5,212 nt of DNA from NCBI GenBank assembly GCA_022750355.1, contig JAKIVW010000136.1, positions 1 to 5,212 of the forward strand. Direction: 5' to 3'. Under the pieces are notes generated by a model that was not told the DNA's origin, did no database searches, and saw only the letters and a program-made list of their open reading frames with translations. Made by a program: the position numbers and the translations under genes. Shown in pieces: positions 1 through 5,212 of the stretch (the stretch's first letter is position 1; each line of letters begins with the position of its first letter). Source of the DNA: Thermoplasmata archaeon (lineage in GTDB: Archaea > Thermoplasmatota > Thermoplasmata > Lutacidiplasmatales > UBA184).

Positions 1-2
1 GC

Positions 3-89
3 GCGTGCACGGCCTATACACGTGACGCTCCCCGACATCAGACCCGCGCGGAGCGGAAGGAAACCGCCACCGCCCTCCGCAAGTGGTAG
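3..89 (+). CDS. Possible C-terminal tail of an upstream gene (partial, 5' end outside window)
   Basis: Reading from base 3 there are 28 sense codons and then TAG at 87-89. The peptide ends in a charged, helix-like stretch (RAERKETATALRKW). Most third codon positions are G or C, as in the real genes here, whereas the other two forward frames over the same bases are either stopped at 23-25 or have poor third-position GC. The stop lies 21 bp before the TATA box of the next gene, a natural arrangement for one gene ending before another's promoter. The fragment is too short to assign a family, and it may be noncoding. Confidence 0.27.
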   Translation, partial: ACTAYTRDAPRHQTRAERKETATALRKW

Positions 90-94
90 AGGTC

Positions 95-128
95 CCCCCC
101 CGAACGCCCTATATTTACCGCGGGGGGG
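95..128. repeat. 8-bp C-tract/G-tract inverted repeat flanking the TATA box
   Basis: CCCCCCCG at 95-102 is an exact inverted copy of CGGGGGGG at 121-128. The 18-bp spacer holds the TATA box at 110-117 nearly in the middle. The C-run is actually eight long (94-101) and the G-run seven (122-128). The arms could form a stem, act as a symmetric operator around the TATA box, or simply be slippage-prone homopolymers. The repeat is seen directly; any function is inference. Confidence 0.5.
110..117 (+). promoter_or_regulatory. TATA box of the thermopsin gene
   Basis: TATATTTA is the only strongly A/T stretch in the GC-rich sequence before the gene and matches an archaeal TATA box. Transcription normally begins about 26 bp downstream of the box centre, which would be near 140. 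That gives a leader of only a few bases before the ATG at 146, i.e. a near-leaderless mRNA, consistent with the absence of a Shine-Dalgarno site. The position argues against translation from the in-frame GTG at 83, which lies upstream of the box. Confidence 0.62.
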
Positions 129-145
129 CTGACGGTCCCACCGCC

Positions 146-3100
146 ATGGACTCTCGCGTGCGCTCGGCGCTGTTCCTCGGAATTCTCAGTCTATTCCTCC
201 TGTCTTCGATGGGATTGGGAGCCGGCCACCTCCTCGCGCCGACGCAGGGCCGGATGATGCCGCGGGTTTCCGCCGCTTCGACCTCGACTCCCATCCCAAG
301 CCCGACCCAACCCTCGCTCCTTGCTCATTCCCTGAAGAGCACATCGTCTCCGTTCGACCATCGCATTTCGCAGACCGCCCGGGCCCTCGCCAACGACGGA
401 ATCTCCCCCGAGCGGGTTCGATTGCCGTACGCAGGTCCCCCCGCGACCGTCGTGAACGGGGCCGTCGTGCCGGGCGACGCACTGCGAGCTTCCGACCGAC
501 CTCTGGAGAATTCGCTGGCCCCAGCGCCGTCCGGGATCGCGTACTACGGGGAGAATGATACCACCGGGACGGTGGAAACGACCACGGTCGATGCCTCGAG
601 CGTGGCGGGGGACCTCACCGTCAATCAACTGAACACGCTCTACCTCAACACGAACACGCCGGATTTCTGGGGGATCCAGCTCAATTCCGTCCTCACGAAC
701 GTAACGCTGCAGGGCTCGCGCGGGTACGAATTCTGGACACAGAACGCGGTGGACTACATCCAGCACAATGATACCCTGAGTTTCGGGGAAGACACGTGGA
801 ATTTTTCGAGCGGGTTCGGAGGGATCGCCGCGGACCAATCGACCATCCAGAGCCACAACCCGAACGGCTCGGTCATTGCGGGACTCTACATCGGGGAGGG
901 CCCGTACGTCCACGCCCCACGACCGTTCTCGCTGACCCTCTACCTCAATTCATCCGTGACCGCCAACTTGGAACAAGAACTGTGGTACAACTACAGCCTC
1001 ACGACCCCCGGCGGTCACCGGACCAGCGCGAGCTACGACTGGCTCATCTTCAACTCCAGCAATCCCCAGCACCCAGGACCGGTTTCCATCGCCCCATTCG
1101 AGGCCGAGGGGGCGACGGTCGATCCGGTCGGGCTCACCAACGACTTCGAGTTCGACTTTGGCATCGGGGCCTTCGACGGCTCCACGATGGACGTCCTCGC
1201 CGCCAACGCGACCGCCTTCTTGGACTACTGTCCTTCAACGACGGCCTCGTGCGCCTCTGCCCAATTCCTGTCGGTTCCGGCCGCCGAGGACTTCGGAGGG
1301 GAGACCGGTGAGTCGTCGTCGGGGCTCAGTCTCGCCTATGAGGGGACGACCGCCCTCGCTACCGCCGGCCCCTACATTCTGCGGGGGCTCTGGGGATACT
1401 CGGGGGTCCCGGGGTCCGCCGAAGGGTCTACGCCCGTGGTCAACCAGATCACCGTCACGGGCGATCCGGACGGTGCCAGCTCGACCCCCTACGTGTTTGT
1501 CTTTTTCAATATCTCCGCGTCCCCGGACAACTCCTACGAATGGGCGCCCGATGTGCCGATGTGGCACCTGGCGCCCGCGTCCTACCGCTATCAGGTCATG
1601 CTCGCCGATTACGCGGCCCAGAACGGAACTCTGGTCGTGGGAGGTACCCCGACCGCCCTCACCATCAATCTGGCGTTCAGCCTCTCCAGCGGCGTCTACA
1701 CTCCGCTCTGGGCGCTCAACGACTCCGAGCTCGGCGGAATTTCGTACGGTGGAAACGGCACGCTCTCCAACCAATTCCGCCTGTTCAATAATCCAACCTT
1801 GTCCTGCTCCCGATGCGATAACGCCACCGACGGGAGCGTTTCCAATTCCTTCGGGGGCTGGAACGACTACTTCTTCCCGACGTTCGCGGGGGTGCTCCTG
1901 GACGGGACGGTCGCGTTCGTCAACATCTCGCAGCCGGTCAATTTCTCGGTCGACGCAGACACGGTCTCCCGCTTTTTCCCGGGGCTCTCCCTCTATCTTC
2001 AACTCGAGTTCGTTTCCACCCAACACGTGACCCTCGCCCACGACGCGCTCGCGGGCGGCTGGCCCCTCATGTTCGGGATCGAGACCCTGGCCGGCGCCGT
2101 CCCGGGGAGCGCCAACCCGTTCCCTCAGGCCAATGTCGTCCTCTGGAACTCGTCGGACGACCTCGTGATGTCGAATACGTTCCTCCCCGCGTCGAGCATT
2201 CCGTACTACATGCCCAGCTGCTTCCTGAACTGCCCTCCGTACTGTGGGCCGTCATGCCCTCCTCCCGACGGATTGCTCCTCTACGGCGGAACTCGCAACA
2301 CGGTTTGGGGCAACACCTTCGAGGACGCGGAAGCGCCGTATGCGGTTCCGCCTCCGTACTACGCGGGGATCGCCGAATCGGAAAGTGGCGATCTCATTTT
2401 CAACAATAATTTCTCGATCGACAATCCCGCGATGTACCTCCCGTTCGACATTTACTACGATGCCTGCCCCGACGGCTACGCCGGGGGGTGCGGACCGGGC
2501 GGCCTCGCGAACTATGACGATACGTGGAACGTTACCCCCCAACCGGCCGCCAATGTCTCCGAGGTGGTCAACGGCGTTCCACTCTCCGGAAACGTCCTGG
2601 GGCCGGAATGCACGATCCAAGGGGGAAACTACTGGTCGAACTACGGGGACGCGTTCAATCCCTATTCGACGATCCCCTACGTGAACGTCTACAACTACAC
2701 GGAGCTCGTCCCAATCCTGCCGCTCGGAGCCTCGACCCTCCACCGGAGTATTGGTCCGGGGGGAGACTATGTGCCCTTGACCCGCGCGTCGTGCACCGCC
2801 CCGGCCGTCTATCCCGCCTCGTTCCGGGAGACCGGTCTCGCGGCAGGGACGACCTGGGGGGTTTCGATCAACGGCCAGTTGGAGCCTTCGACCGGTCGCT
2901 GGGTCAACGTGTCTCTTCCGAACGGGAGCTACGCCTACACTCTCGTCGTCCCTCCGACCTACACGCTCACGGTGAACAACGGGACGTTCCAGGTGCTCGG
3001 GTCGGGCGTCCAATTCGTGGTCTCGTTTGTCGCTACCTTCACGATCACCTTCGCAGAATCGGGTCTCCCGGCCGGAACTCCGTGGGGGGTTTCGCTGGAG

Positions 3101-3649
3101 GGCACCCCCTCGAATTCCTCGGGCGCCACGATCCTCTTCTCGGACGAGGAGAACGGGAGCTACTCTTACACGATCGGCACGGTGGCGGGCTACACCGTCG
3201 TGACCCCGAGCGGGACGGTCACCGTCGCCGGCTCCTCCCTGATCCAATCGGTGACGTTCGAGTCCGTGGGTCCCGCCCTCTTTGCGATACTGTTCATCGA
3301 GTCCGGCCTCCCCACGGGAACTGCGTGGTCGGTCACGTTGGAGACGACCTCCCACGTCGCCAACGGTTCTTCGAAGATCGAGGTGGACGCGACGAACGGT
3401 ACCTACCACTACTCGGTCGGGAGCGTTGCCGGGTACACGGCGAACGTCACTGCGGGAACGCTGACGTTGGCGGGCCATTCGACCACGATCCTCGTCGCGT
3501 TTGTCGAGGTTCCCCCGGCGACCCAGAGCTCCCCCGCGAACCCCACTCCGTCGACCGAGTGGATCATTCTCGGGGGACTGGTCGTCGCCGCGGTGGCCAT
3601 TGCCATCGCCCTCCTCCTCCGTTCCCGACGACCCGCGTCCCCGAACTGA
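146..3649 (+). CDS. Thermopsin-family (A5) surface protease with NosD-like beta-helix, C-terminal repeats and membrane anchor
   Basis: Probable secreted acid protease of 1167 residues, tethered to the outer cell face. Thermopsins are archaeal, acid-active, pepstatin-sensitive endopeptidases made as pre-pro-proteins; I cannot assign catalytic residues. Order along the protein: signal peptide with R4/R6 and a hydrophobic core (about 8-30); Ser/Thr/Pro-rich pro-region to about 125; thermopsin domain about 126-420, starting at the typical PAPSGIAYYG and containing GYEFWTQNAVDYI and DTWNFSS; a beta-rich linker domain (about 425-515); a NosD-like parallel beta-helix region (about 540-880) with N-T-F/N-N-F turns and GGNYWSNYG; three Thermoplasmata-type repeats (888-1121); a Pro/Ser linker; a membrane helix (about 1139-1158) and basic tail RSRR. 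It has 12 cysteines, all after residue 360, and 28 N-X-S/T sites. Start: the ATG at 146 gives a clean signal peptide and lies just after a TATA box; the in-frame GTG at 83 adds 21 residues without signal character. It is far longer than classical thermopsin (about 340 residues). No operon partner is evident. Confidence 0.85.
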   Translation: MDSRVRSALFLGILSLFLLSSMGLGAGHLLAPTQGRMMPRVSAASTSTPIPSPTQPSLLAHSLKSTSSPFDHRISQTARALANDGISPERVRLPYAGPPATVVNGAVVPGDALRASDRPLENSLAPAPSGIAYYGENDTTGTVETTTVDASSVAGDLTVNQLNTLYLNTNTPDFWGIQLNSVLTNVTLQGSRGYEFWTQNAVDYIQHNDTLSFGEDTWNFSSGFGGIAADQSTIQSHNPNGSVIAGLYIGEGPYVHAPRPFSLTLYLNSSVTANLEQELWYNYSLTTPGGHRTSASYDWLIFNSSNPQHPGPVSIAPFEAEGATVDPVGLTNDFEFDFGIGAFDGSTMDVLAANATAFLDYCPSTTASCASAQFLSVPAAEDFGGETGESSSGLSLAYEGTTALATAGPYILRGLWGYSGVPGSAEGSTPVVNQITVTGDPDGASSTPYVFVFFNISASPDNSYEWAPDVPMWHLAPASYRYQVMLADYAAQNGTLVVGGTPTALTINLAFSLSSGVYTPLWALNDSELGGISYGGNGTLSNQFRLFNNPTLSCSRCDNATDGSVSNSFGGWNDYFFPTFAGVLLDGTVAFVNISQPVNFSVDADTVSRFFPGLSLYLQLEFVSTQHVTLAHDALAGGWPLMFGIETLAGAVPGSANPFPQANVVLWNSSDDLVMSNTFLPASSIPYYMPSCFLNCPPYCGPSCPPPDGLLLYGGTRNTVWGNTFEDAEAPYAVPPPYYAGIAESESGDLIFNNNFSIDNPAMYLPFDIYYDACPDGYAGGCGPGGLANYDDTWNVTPQPAANVSEVVNGVPLSGNVLGPECTIQGGNYWSNYGDAFNPYSTIPYVNVYNYTELVPILPLGASTLHRSIGPGGDYVPLTRASCTAPAVYPASFRETGLAAGTTWGVSINGQLEPSTGRWVNVSLPNGSYAYTLVVPPTYTLTVNNGTFQVLGSGVQFVVSFVATFTITFAESGLPAGTPWGVSLEGTPSNSSGATILFSDEENGSYSYTIGTVAGYTVVTPSGTVTVAGSSLIQSVTFESVGPALFAILFIESGLPTGTAWSVTLETTSHVANGSSKIEVDATNGTYHYSVGSVAGYTANVTAGTLTLAGHSTTILVAFVEVPPATQSSPANPTPSTEWIILGGLVVAAVAIAIALLLRSRRPASPN
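2807..3508 (+). repeat. Three tandem C-terminal surface-protein repeats (within the thermopsin-family gene)
   Basis: Three related segments of 75-80 residues lie at residues 888-962 (2807-3031), 963-1041 (3032-3268) and 1042-1121 (3269-3508). Each has the same skeleton: F...E-(T/S)-GL-(A/P)-x-GT-x-W-x-V near the start, then NG-(S/T)-Y-x-Y in the middle, a (T/S)VAGYT-type strand, and an alternating hydrophobic strand ending in (S/T/A)F. The skeleton is that of the beta-sandwich repeats found widely in Thermoplasmata exoproteins. Here they probably act as a glycosylated stalk holding the protease away from the membrane anchor. The third repeat is the closest to the second; the first lacks the VAGYT strand sequence (PPTYT instead). 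Confidence 0.7.
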
Positions 3650-3842
3650 CCCGACCCCCACGCTTTCCGCCAACGGCCGTGAAGTTCCCGTGCGCCCGAG
3701 AGCAAGGTCGTGGGCGGTCACAGACTCCGCCGCGGGGAGGGCGCTCTGGCGCGGGATGCCCCGGACAATGTGCAAGAGTAGGGCTCGGGATCGTTCAGCG
3801 GGACGACCGCCGTCTTAAGCCGCTCGGGACGATGCAGTCGCT
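3650..3842. other. Intergenic gap with no gene seen
   Basis: This 193-bp GC-rich stretch separates the thermopsin-family gene from the next plus-strand gene. I see no tRNA (no GTTCGA-type T-loop), no poly-T archaeal terminator and no open frame with convincing codon usage. It begins with a pyrimidine-rich stretch and presumably holds the 3' end of the first transcript and the promoter of the next. A distant 7-bp complement (3713-3719 with 3805-3811) could close a large loop but is probably chance. Confidence 0.5.
3813..3820 (+). promoter_or_regulatory. Weak TATA-like element before the 143-residue gene
   Basis: TCTTAAGC sits with its centre about 26 bp before the ATG at 3843, the spacing expected for a leaderless archaeal transcript. 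It is the only A/T-leaning patch in the last 50 bp before the gene, but the match to a TATA box is poor. It also contains the in-frame TAA (3816-3818) that bounds the following reading frame. Confidence 0.25.
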
Positions 3843-4274
3843 ATGGCCGCGGGCCCGAGCGAGCTGCTGTTGTTCGTCTCGGGCGAGCCGGAAACCGGAG
3901 TGGATCCGTTTCGGGACATCCAGAGCCCTTGGGCCCGGCTCTTTGCGGGCTCGGTCCGGTTGTTCGGCCATCGACGGCCGCGAGACGTCGAAGACCTGAC
4001 CCGTTCGCTCACCAGCTCGACCGGAGCCGGTCGGCTGCGACTCCCTCCGGACCAGATTCAATGCGTCAACCAGGTGGTCCGGCTCGCGGGCAAAGCGGGG
4101 CGAACGGTACGAATCGTGGATGTGAACGAACCCGTGGGCCAGGAGAATCTCGTCGCGCGCTGGACGGGTCCCAACGATGTTTTTCCGTTGCTAATACGGC
4201 CGGGGGGCGCCAAGCTCGTCGGGGAGGAAGCGTTCCTCGCGAGAAAGGTCCGTCGGTTCATCCGCGGGCGGTAG
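3843..4274 (+). CDS. Hypothetical protein, possible thioredoxin/glutaredoxin-like fold lacking CxxC
   Basis: I do not recognise this 143-residue protein by name. It has no signal peptide or membrane segment, so it is probably cytosolic. The N-terminal third carries a beta-like strand (ELLLFVSGE) and a basic Arg-rich stretch. The C-terminal part (about 66-143) fits a Trx/Grx pattern: a loop with the single cysteine C74, a helix (VNQVVRLAGKAG), a strand (RTVRIVDVNEP), a helix (ENLVARW), then VFPLLIRPGG-KLVGEEAF, where P115 sits where a cis-proline would be, and a basic final helix. There is no CxxC; the place holds QIQC (71-74), so classical dithiol exchange is unlikely. The ATG at 3843 is the only possible start: an in-frame TAA lies 24 bp upstream with no ATG/GTG/TTG between. 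It converges on the pirin gene with 8 bp between stop codons. The fold is inference; that a gene is present is likelier than the fold. Confidence 0.6.
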   Translation: MAAGPSELLLFVSGEPETGVDPFRDIQSPWARLFAGSVRLFGHRRPRDVEDLTRSLTSSTGAGRLRLPPDQIQCVNQVVRLAGKAGRTVRIVDVNEPVGQENLVARWTGPNDVFPLLIRPGGAKLVGEEAFLARKVRRFIRGR

Positions 4275-4282
4275 AAGTCAGG

Positions 4283-4972
4283 TCATTTAGGGAGCCCCCG
4301 AGGGGCGCTCGTGAGGATCACCCGGAATCCGGGCCTTCCCTGCAACGCGATCCCTCCGGCGTCATCCACCAGGGCCGCCTCGCCCGTCTCGAGGGCCTGG
4401 TTGTCGACCGACCCGCTTCCCGCGAGGACGTAACAGATTGCAATGCGGTCGTGCCCGACCTTCCGGAAGGTCGTCCCGTTCGAGGGAAACTCGATCAGTT
4501 CGCACTCGAGGCCGATGGCGGAAGCGATGCGAGTCCCGGGGCCGAGCAGCCGGTGGGCAGTGATCCCATCGGGCATGCCGGGCTCGGGAACCGCCTGGCC
4601 ATACTCGACGCCGGCCGGGGCGCTCGAGGCCGCCGGGAGCGTCGCAACGACCGCATACCAACGGATCGTTTGGCCCTGGCCTGGATGAATGGCATGTGAA
4701 AGGCTCGTGGACGCGGTCAGTAGGCCCGTCGCCCCGGGAGCGACCGGGACCGGTGAATGGGGGGCGACCTCGTAGGTCCCGGACCCTTCGATAATGTAGG
4801 TCAGGACTTCGGCCGCCGCGTGCCGGTGGAGGGGGAATCGGCGGCGGGGGGTTGCGATCGTCTCGGCGACGCGCTCGAAGGGAGGCCATGGGAGTTGTCC
4901 CGTGGTGGGAATCACGGCTCGCGTCGTGGCGTCCTTCCCGCTGATCTCCCCCAGAAGGACTCGAACCGACAT
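4283..4972 (-). CDS. Pirin-family bicupin protein
   Basis: A 229-residue cytosolic protein, the usual size for bacterial and archaeal pirins such as YhhW (about 231). The N-terminal cupin carries FPLHRHAAAEVLTYIIEG (46-63), which lines up with the pirin signature H-x-H-x3-E-(I/V)-(V/L)-T-Y-x-x-E-G, followed by the second cupin motif around H93 (LSHAIHP). A second, metal-motif-free cupin occupies about 140-225. Pirins bind a metal through two His of HxH, a later His and a Glu two residues on; here H49, H51 and H93 are kept but the Glu position is I95. Family members include quercetin dioxygenases and redox-sensing regulators; the substrate or partner cannot be read from sequence. The ATG at 4972 is the first in-frame start after the promoter region and has no Shine-Dalgarno site. 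It is convergent with the 143-residue gene and co-directional with the partial gene upstream (93 bp gap). Confidence 0.8.
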   Translation of the reverse strand: MSVRVLLGEISGKDATTRAVIPTTGQLPWPPFERVAETIATPRRRFPLHRHAAAEVLTYIIEGSGTYEVAPHSPVPVAPGATGLLTASTSLSHAIHPGQGQTIRWYAVVATLPAASSAPAGVEYGQAVPEPGMPDGITAHRLLGPGTRIASAIGLECELIEFPSNGTTFRKVGHDRIAICYVLAGSGSVDNQALETGEAALVDDAGGIALQGRPGFRVILTSAPRGLPK

Positions 4973-5002
4973 AGACAGGATGTGCGGGCCGCCGGTCGGA
5001 GA

Positions 5003-5023
5003 GGATACTATCGCATGATAAAG
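5003..5023 (-). promoter_or_regulatory. Candidate promoter of the pirin gene with GATA/TATC half-sites
   Basis: Read on the minus strand, CTTTATCA (5023-5016) is a fair TATA box whose expected start site near 4993 leaves a leader of about 20 bases before the ATG at 4972. A second A/T patch, GATAGTATCC (5012-5003), would give a leader of under ten bases. The segment contains GATA (5004-5007), TATC (5009-5012) and GATA (5017-5020) on the plus strand, forming overlapping inverted repeats that could be an operator. It is the only A/T-rich part of the 93-bp gap. Confidence 0.4.
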
Positions 5024-5050
5024 CTGGCCGTTCGGGTCAACGTCGGAAGG

Positions 5051-5063
5051 TCCGAACCTCGGA
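5051..5063 (-). repeat. Small perfect hairpin just after the stop of the partial upstream gene
   Basis: On the minus strand TCCGA-GGT-TCGGA forms a perfect 5-bp stem with a 3-base loop, two bases past the TAA at 5068-5066. No poly-T tract follows, and archaeal termination usually depends on T-runs, so a terminator role is doubtful. It could stabilise the mRNA 3' end or be chance. Confidence 0.25.
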
Positions 5064-5065
5064 TC

Positions 5066-5212
5066 TTAGCCCCTCCGGTGCCGGGCCCATTGCCGAACAC
5101 CGCCCAAGGCTACAAACGCGAGCGCGCCCGCCCCGCCGAGCCAGACCGAGACCCACACCGCCCCGGCGCTGAGGCGGGCGATCAACGCGGCGGAGGGTTT
5201 CTCGGAGGTAGG
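5066..5212 (-). CDS. C-terminal tail of a membrane-anchored or membrane protein (partial, 5' end outside window)
   Basis: From the window edge the minus strand reads 48 sense codons followed by TAA at 5068-5066. The frame starts at the first base available (5212) and has strong third-position GC. The peptide has a short polar/amphipathic lead (PTSEKPSAALIARLS), one hydrophobic segment of about 20-23 residues (AGAVWVSVWLGGAGALAFVALGG), and a basic end (VRQWARHRRG). That is the shape of a last transmembrane helix with a positive cytoplasmic tail, either a C-terminal anchor of a surface protein or the final helix of a multipass protein. The family cannot be told from this fragment. It reads toward the pirin gene, but the 93-bp gap with its own TATA-like box suggests separate transcription. 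Confidence 0.6.
   Translation of the reverse strand, partial: PTSEKPSAALIARLSAGAVWVSVWLGGAGALAFVALGGVRQWARHRRG

Noticed and set aside
3..28. Imperfect hairpin GCGT(G)CACG ... CGTGACGC at the left edge
   Set aside because: It has a bulge and a 9-base loop and lies at the window border without context; it could be a chance result in GC-rich sequence.
5..38. Possible divergent gene starting with ATG at 38 on the minus strand
   Set aside because: Only 12 codons are visible, with no TATA box upstream on that strand; nothing distinguishes it from chance.
191..913. 240-codon minus-strand frame opposite the thermopsin signal and pro-region
   Set aside because: Arg-rich antisense shadow; the opposite strand encodes a clear signal peptide and thermopsin domain.
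2252..3775. 507-codon open frame on the minus strand opposite the thermopsin-family gene
   Set aside because: Its peptide is rich in Arg, Gly and Asp with no fold-like hydrophobic pattern, as expected for the antisense of GC-rich coding DNA. It also runs past the opposite gene's end with no promoter.
3713..3811. GGCGGTC / GACCGCC pair about 85 bases apart, considered as the closing stem of a structured RNA
   Set aside because: Only 7 bp with no nested helices that I could find and no tRNA-like or riboswitch motif; not enough to call an RNA gene.
2524..3999. 491-codon plus-strand frame overlapping the thermopsin gene, the gap and the small gene
   Set aside because: It is an Arg/Pro/Gly-rich out-of-frame shadow spanning three distinct regions, without domain features.
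3929..4699. 256-codon plus-strand frame over the small gene and the pirin gene
   Set aside because: It runs antisense to the well-supported pirin gene and out of frame with the small gene; composition is low in hydrophobic residues and no motif is visible.

Overview
The window looks like a chromosomal piece of a high-GC archaeon, most likely an acidophilic or soil/sediment member of the Thermoplasmatota. Three things suggest this. The first is a very long secreted protein whose N-terminal half reads as thermopsin (peptidase family A5, essentially archaeal and acid-active). The second is the C-terminal 'ESGLP-GT-W-V-L ... NG-Y-Y ... GY' repeats, common in Thermoplasmata surface proteins. The third is the promoter style: TATA-like boxes about 26-35 bp before start codons, with little or no leader and no Shine-Dalgarno site. 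The taxonomic call is inference from protein style only; no rRNA or other marker gene is present.

Layout. Positions 1-89 may hold the last 28 codons of an upstream plus-strand gene (weak). A TATA box at 110-117, framed by an 8-bp C-tract/G-tract inverted repeat (95-102 and 121-128), precedes the dominant gene, 146-3649 (+). It encodes a 1167-residue surface-anchored thermopsin-family protein: signal peptide, pro-region, thermopsin domain, linker beta domain, NosD-like beta-helix with a cysteine cluster, three repeats of about 78 residues and a C-terminal membrane anchor. A 193-bp gap (3650-3842) with no recognisable gene follows. Next is a small plus-strand gene (3843-4274), a 143-residue cytosolic protein that I cannot name but whose C-terminal half resembles a degenerate thioredoxin/glutaredoxin fold. 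It converges, with only 8 bp between stop codons, on a minus-strand pirin-family bicupin (4283-4972). Upstream of the pirin gene is a 93-bp promoter region with GATA/TATC half-sites. Then, from 5066 to the window end on the minus strand, comes the C-terminal tail of another gene, ending in a membrane segment and a basic tail.

How the genes relate. There is no clear multigene system. The thermopsin gene appears to be a stand-alone transcription unit for a cell-surface acid protease. The small Trx-like candidate and the pirin form a convergent pair, and the pirin and the partial membrane-protein gene point the same way but with a promoter-sized gap. No mobile element, CRISPR array, tRNA or rRNA was seen. 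The items most worth a second look are the inverted repeat around the thermopsin TATA box, the C-X3-C-X3-C-X3-C cluster in the beta-helix, the pirin with a substituted metal-ligand Glu, and the Trx-like protein without a CxxC.
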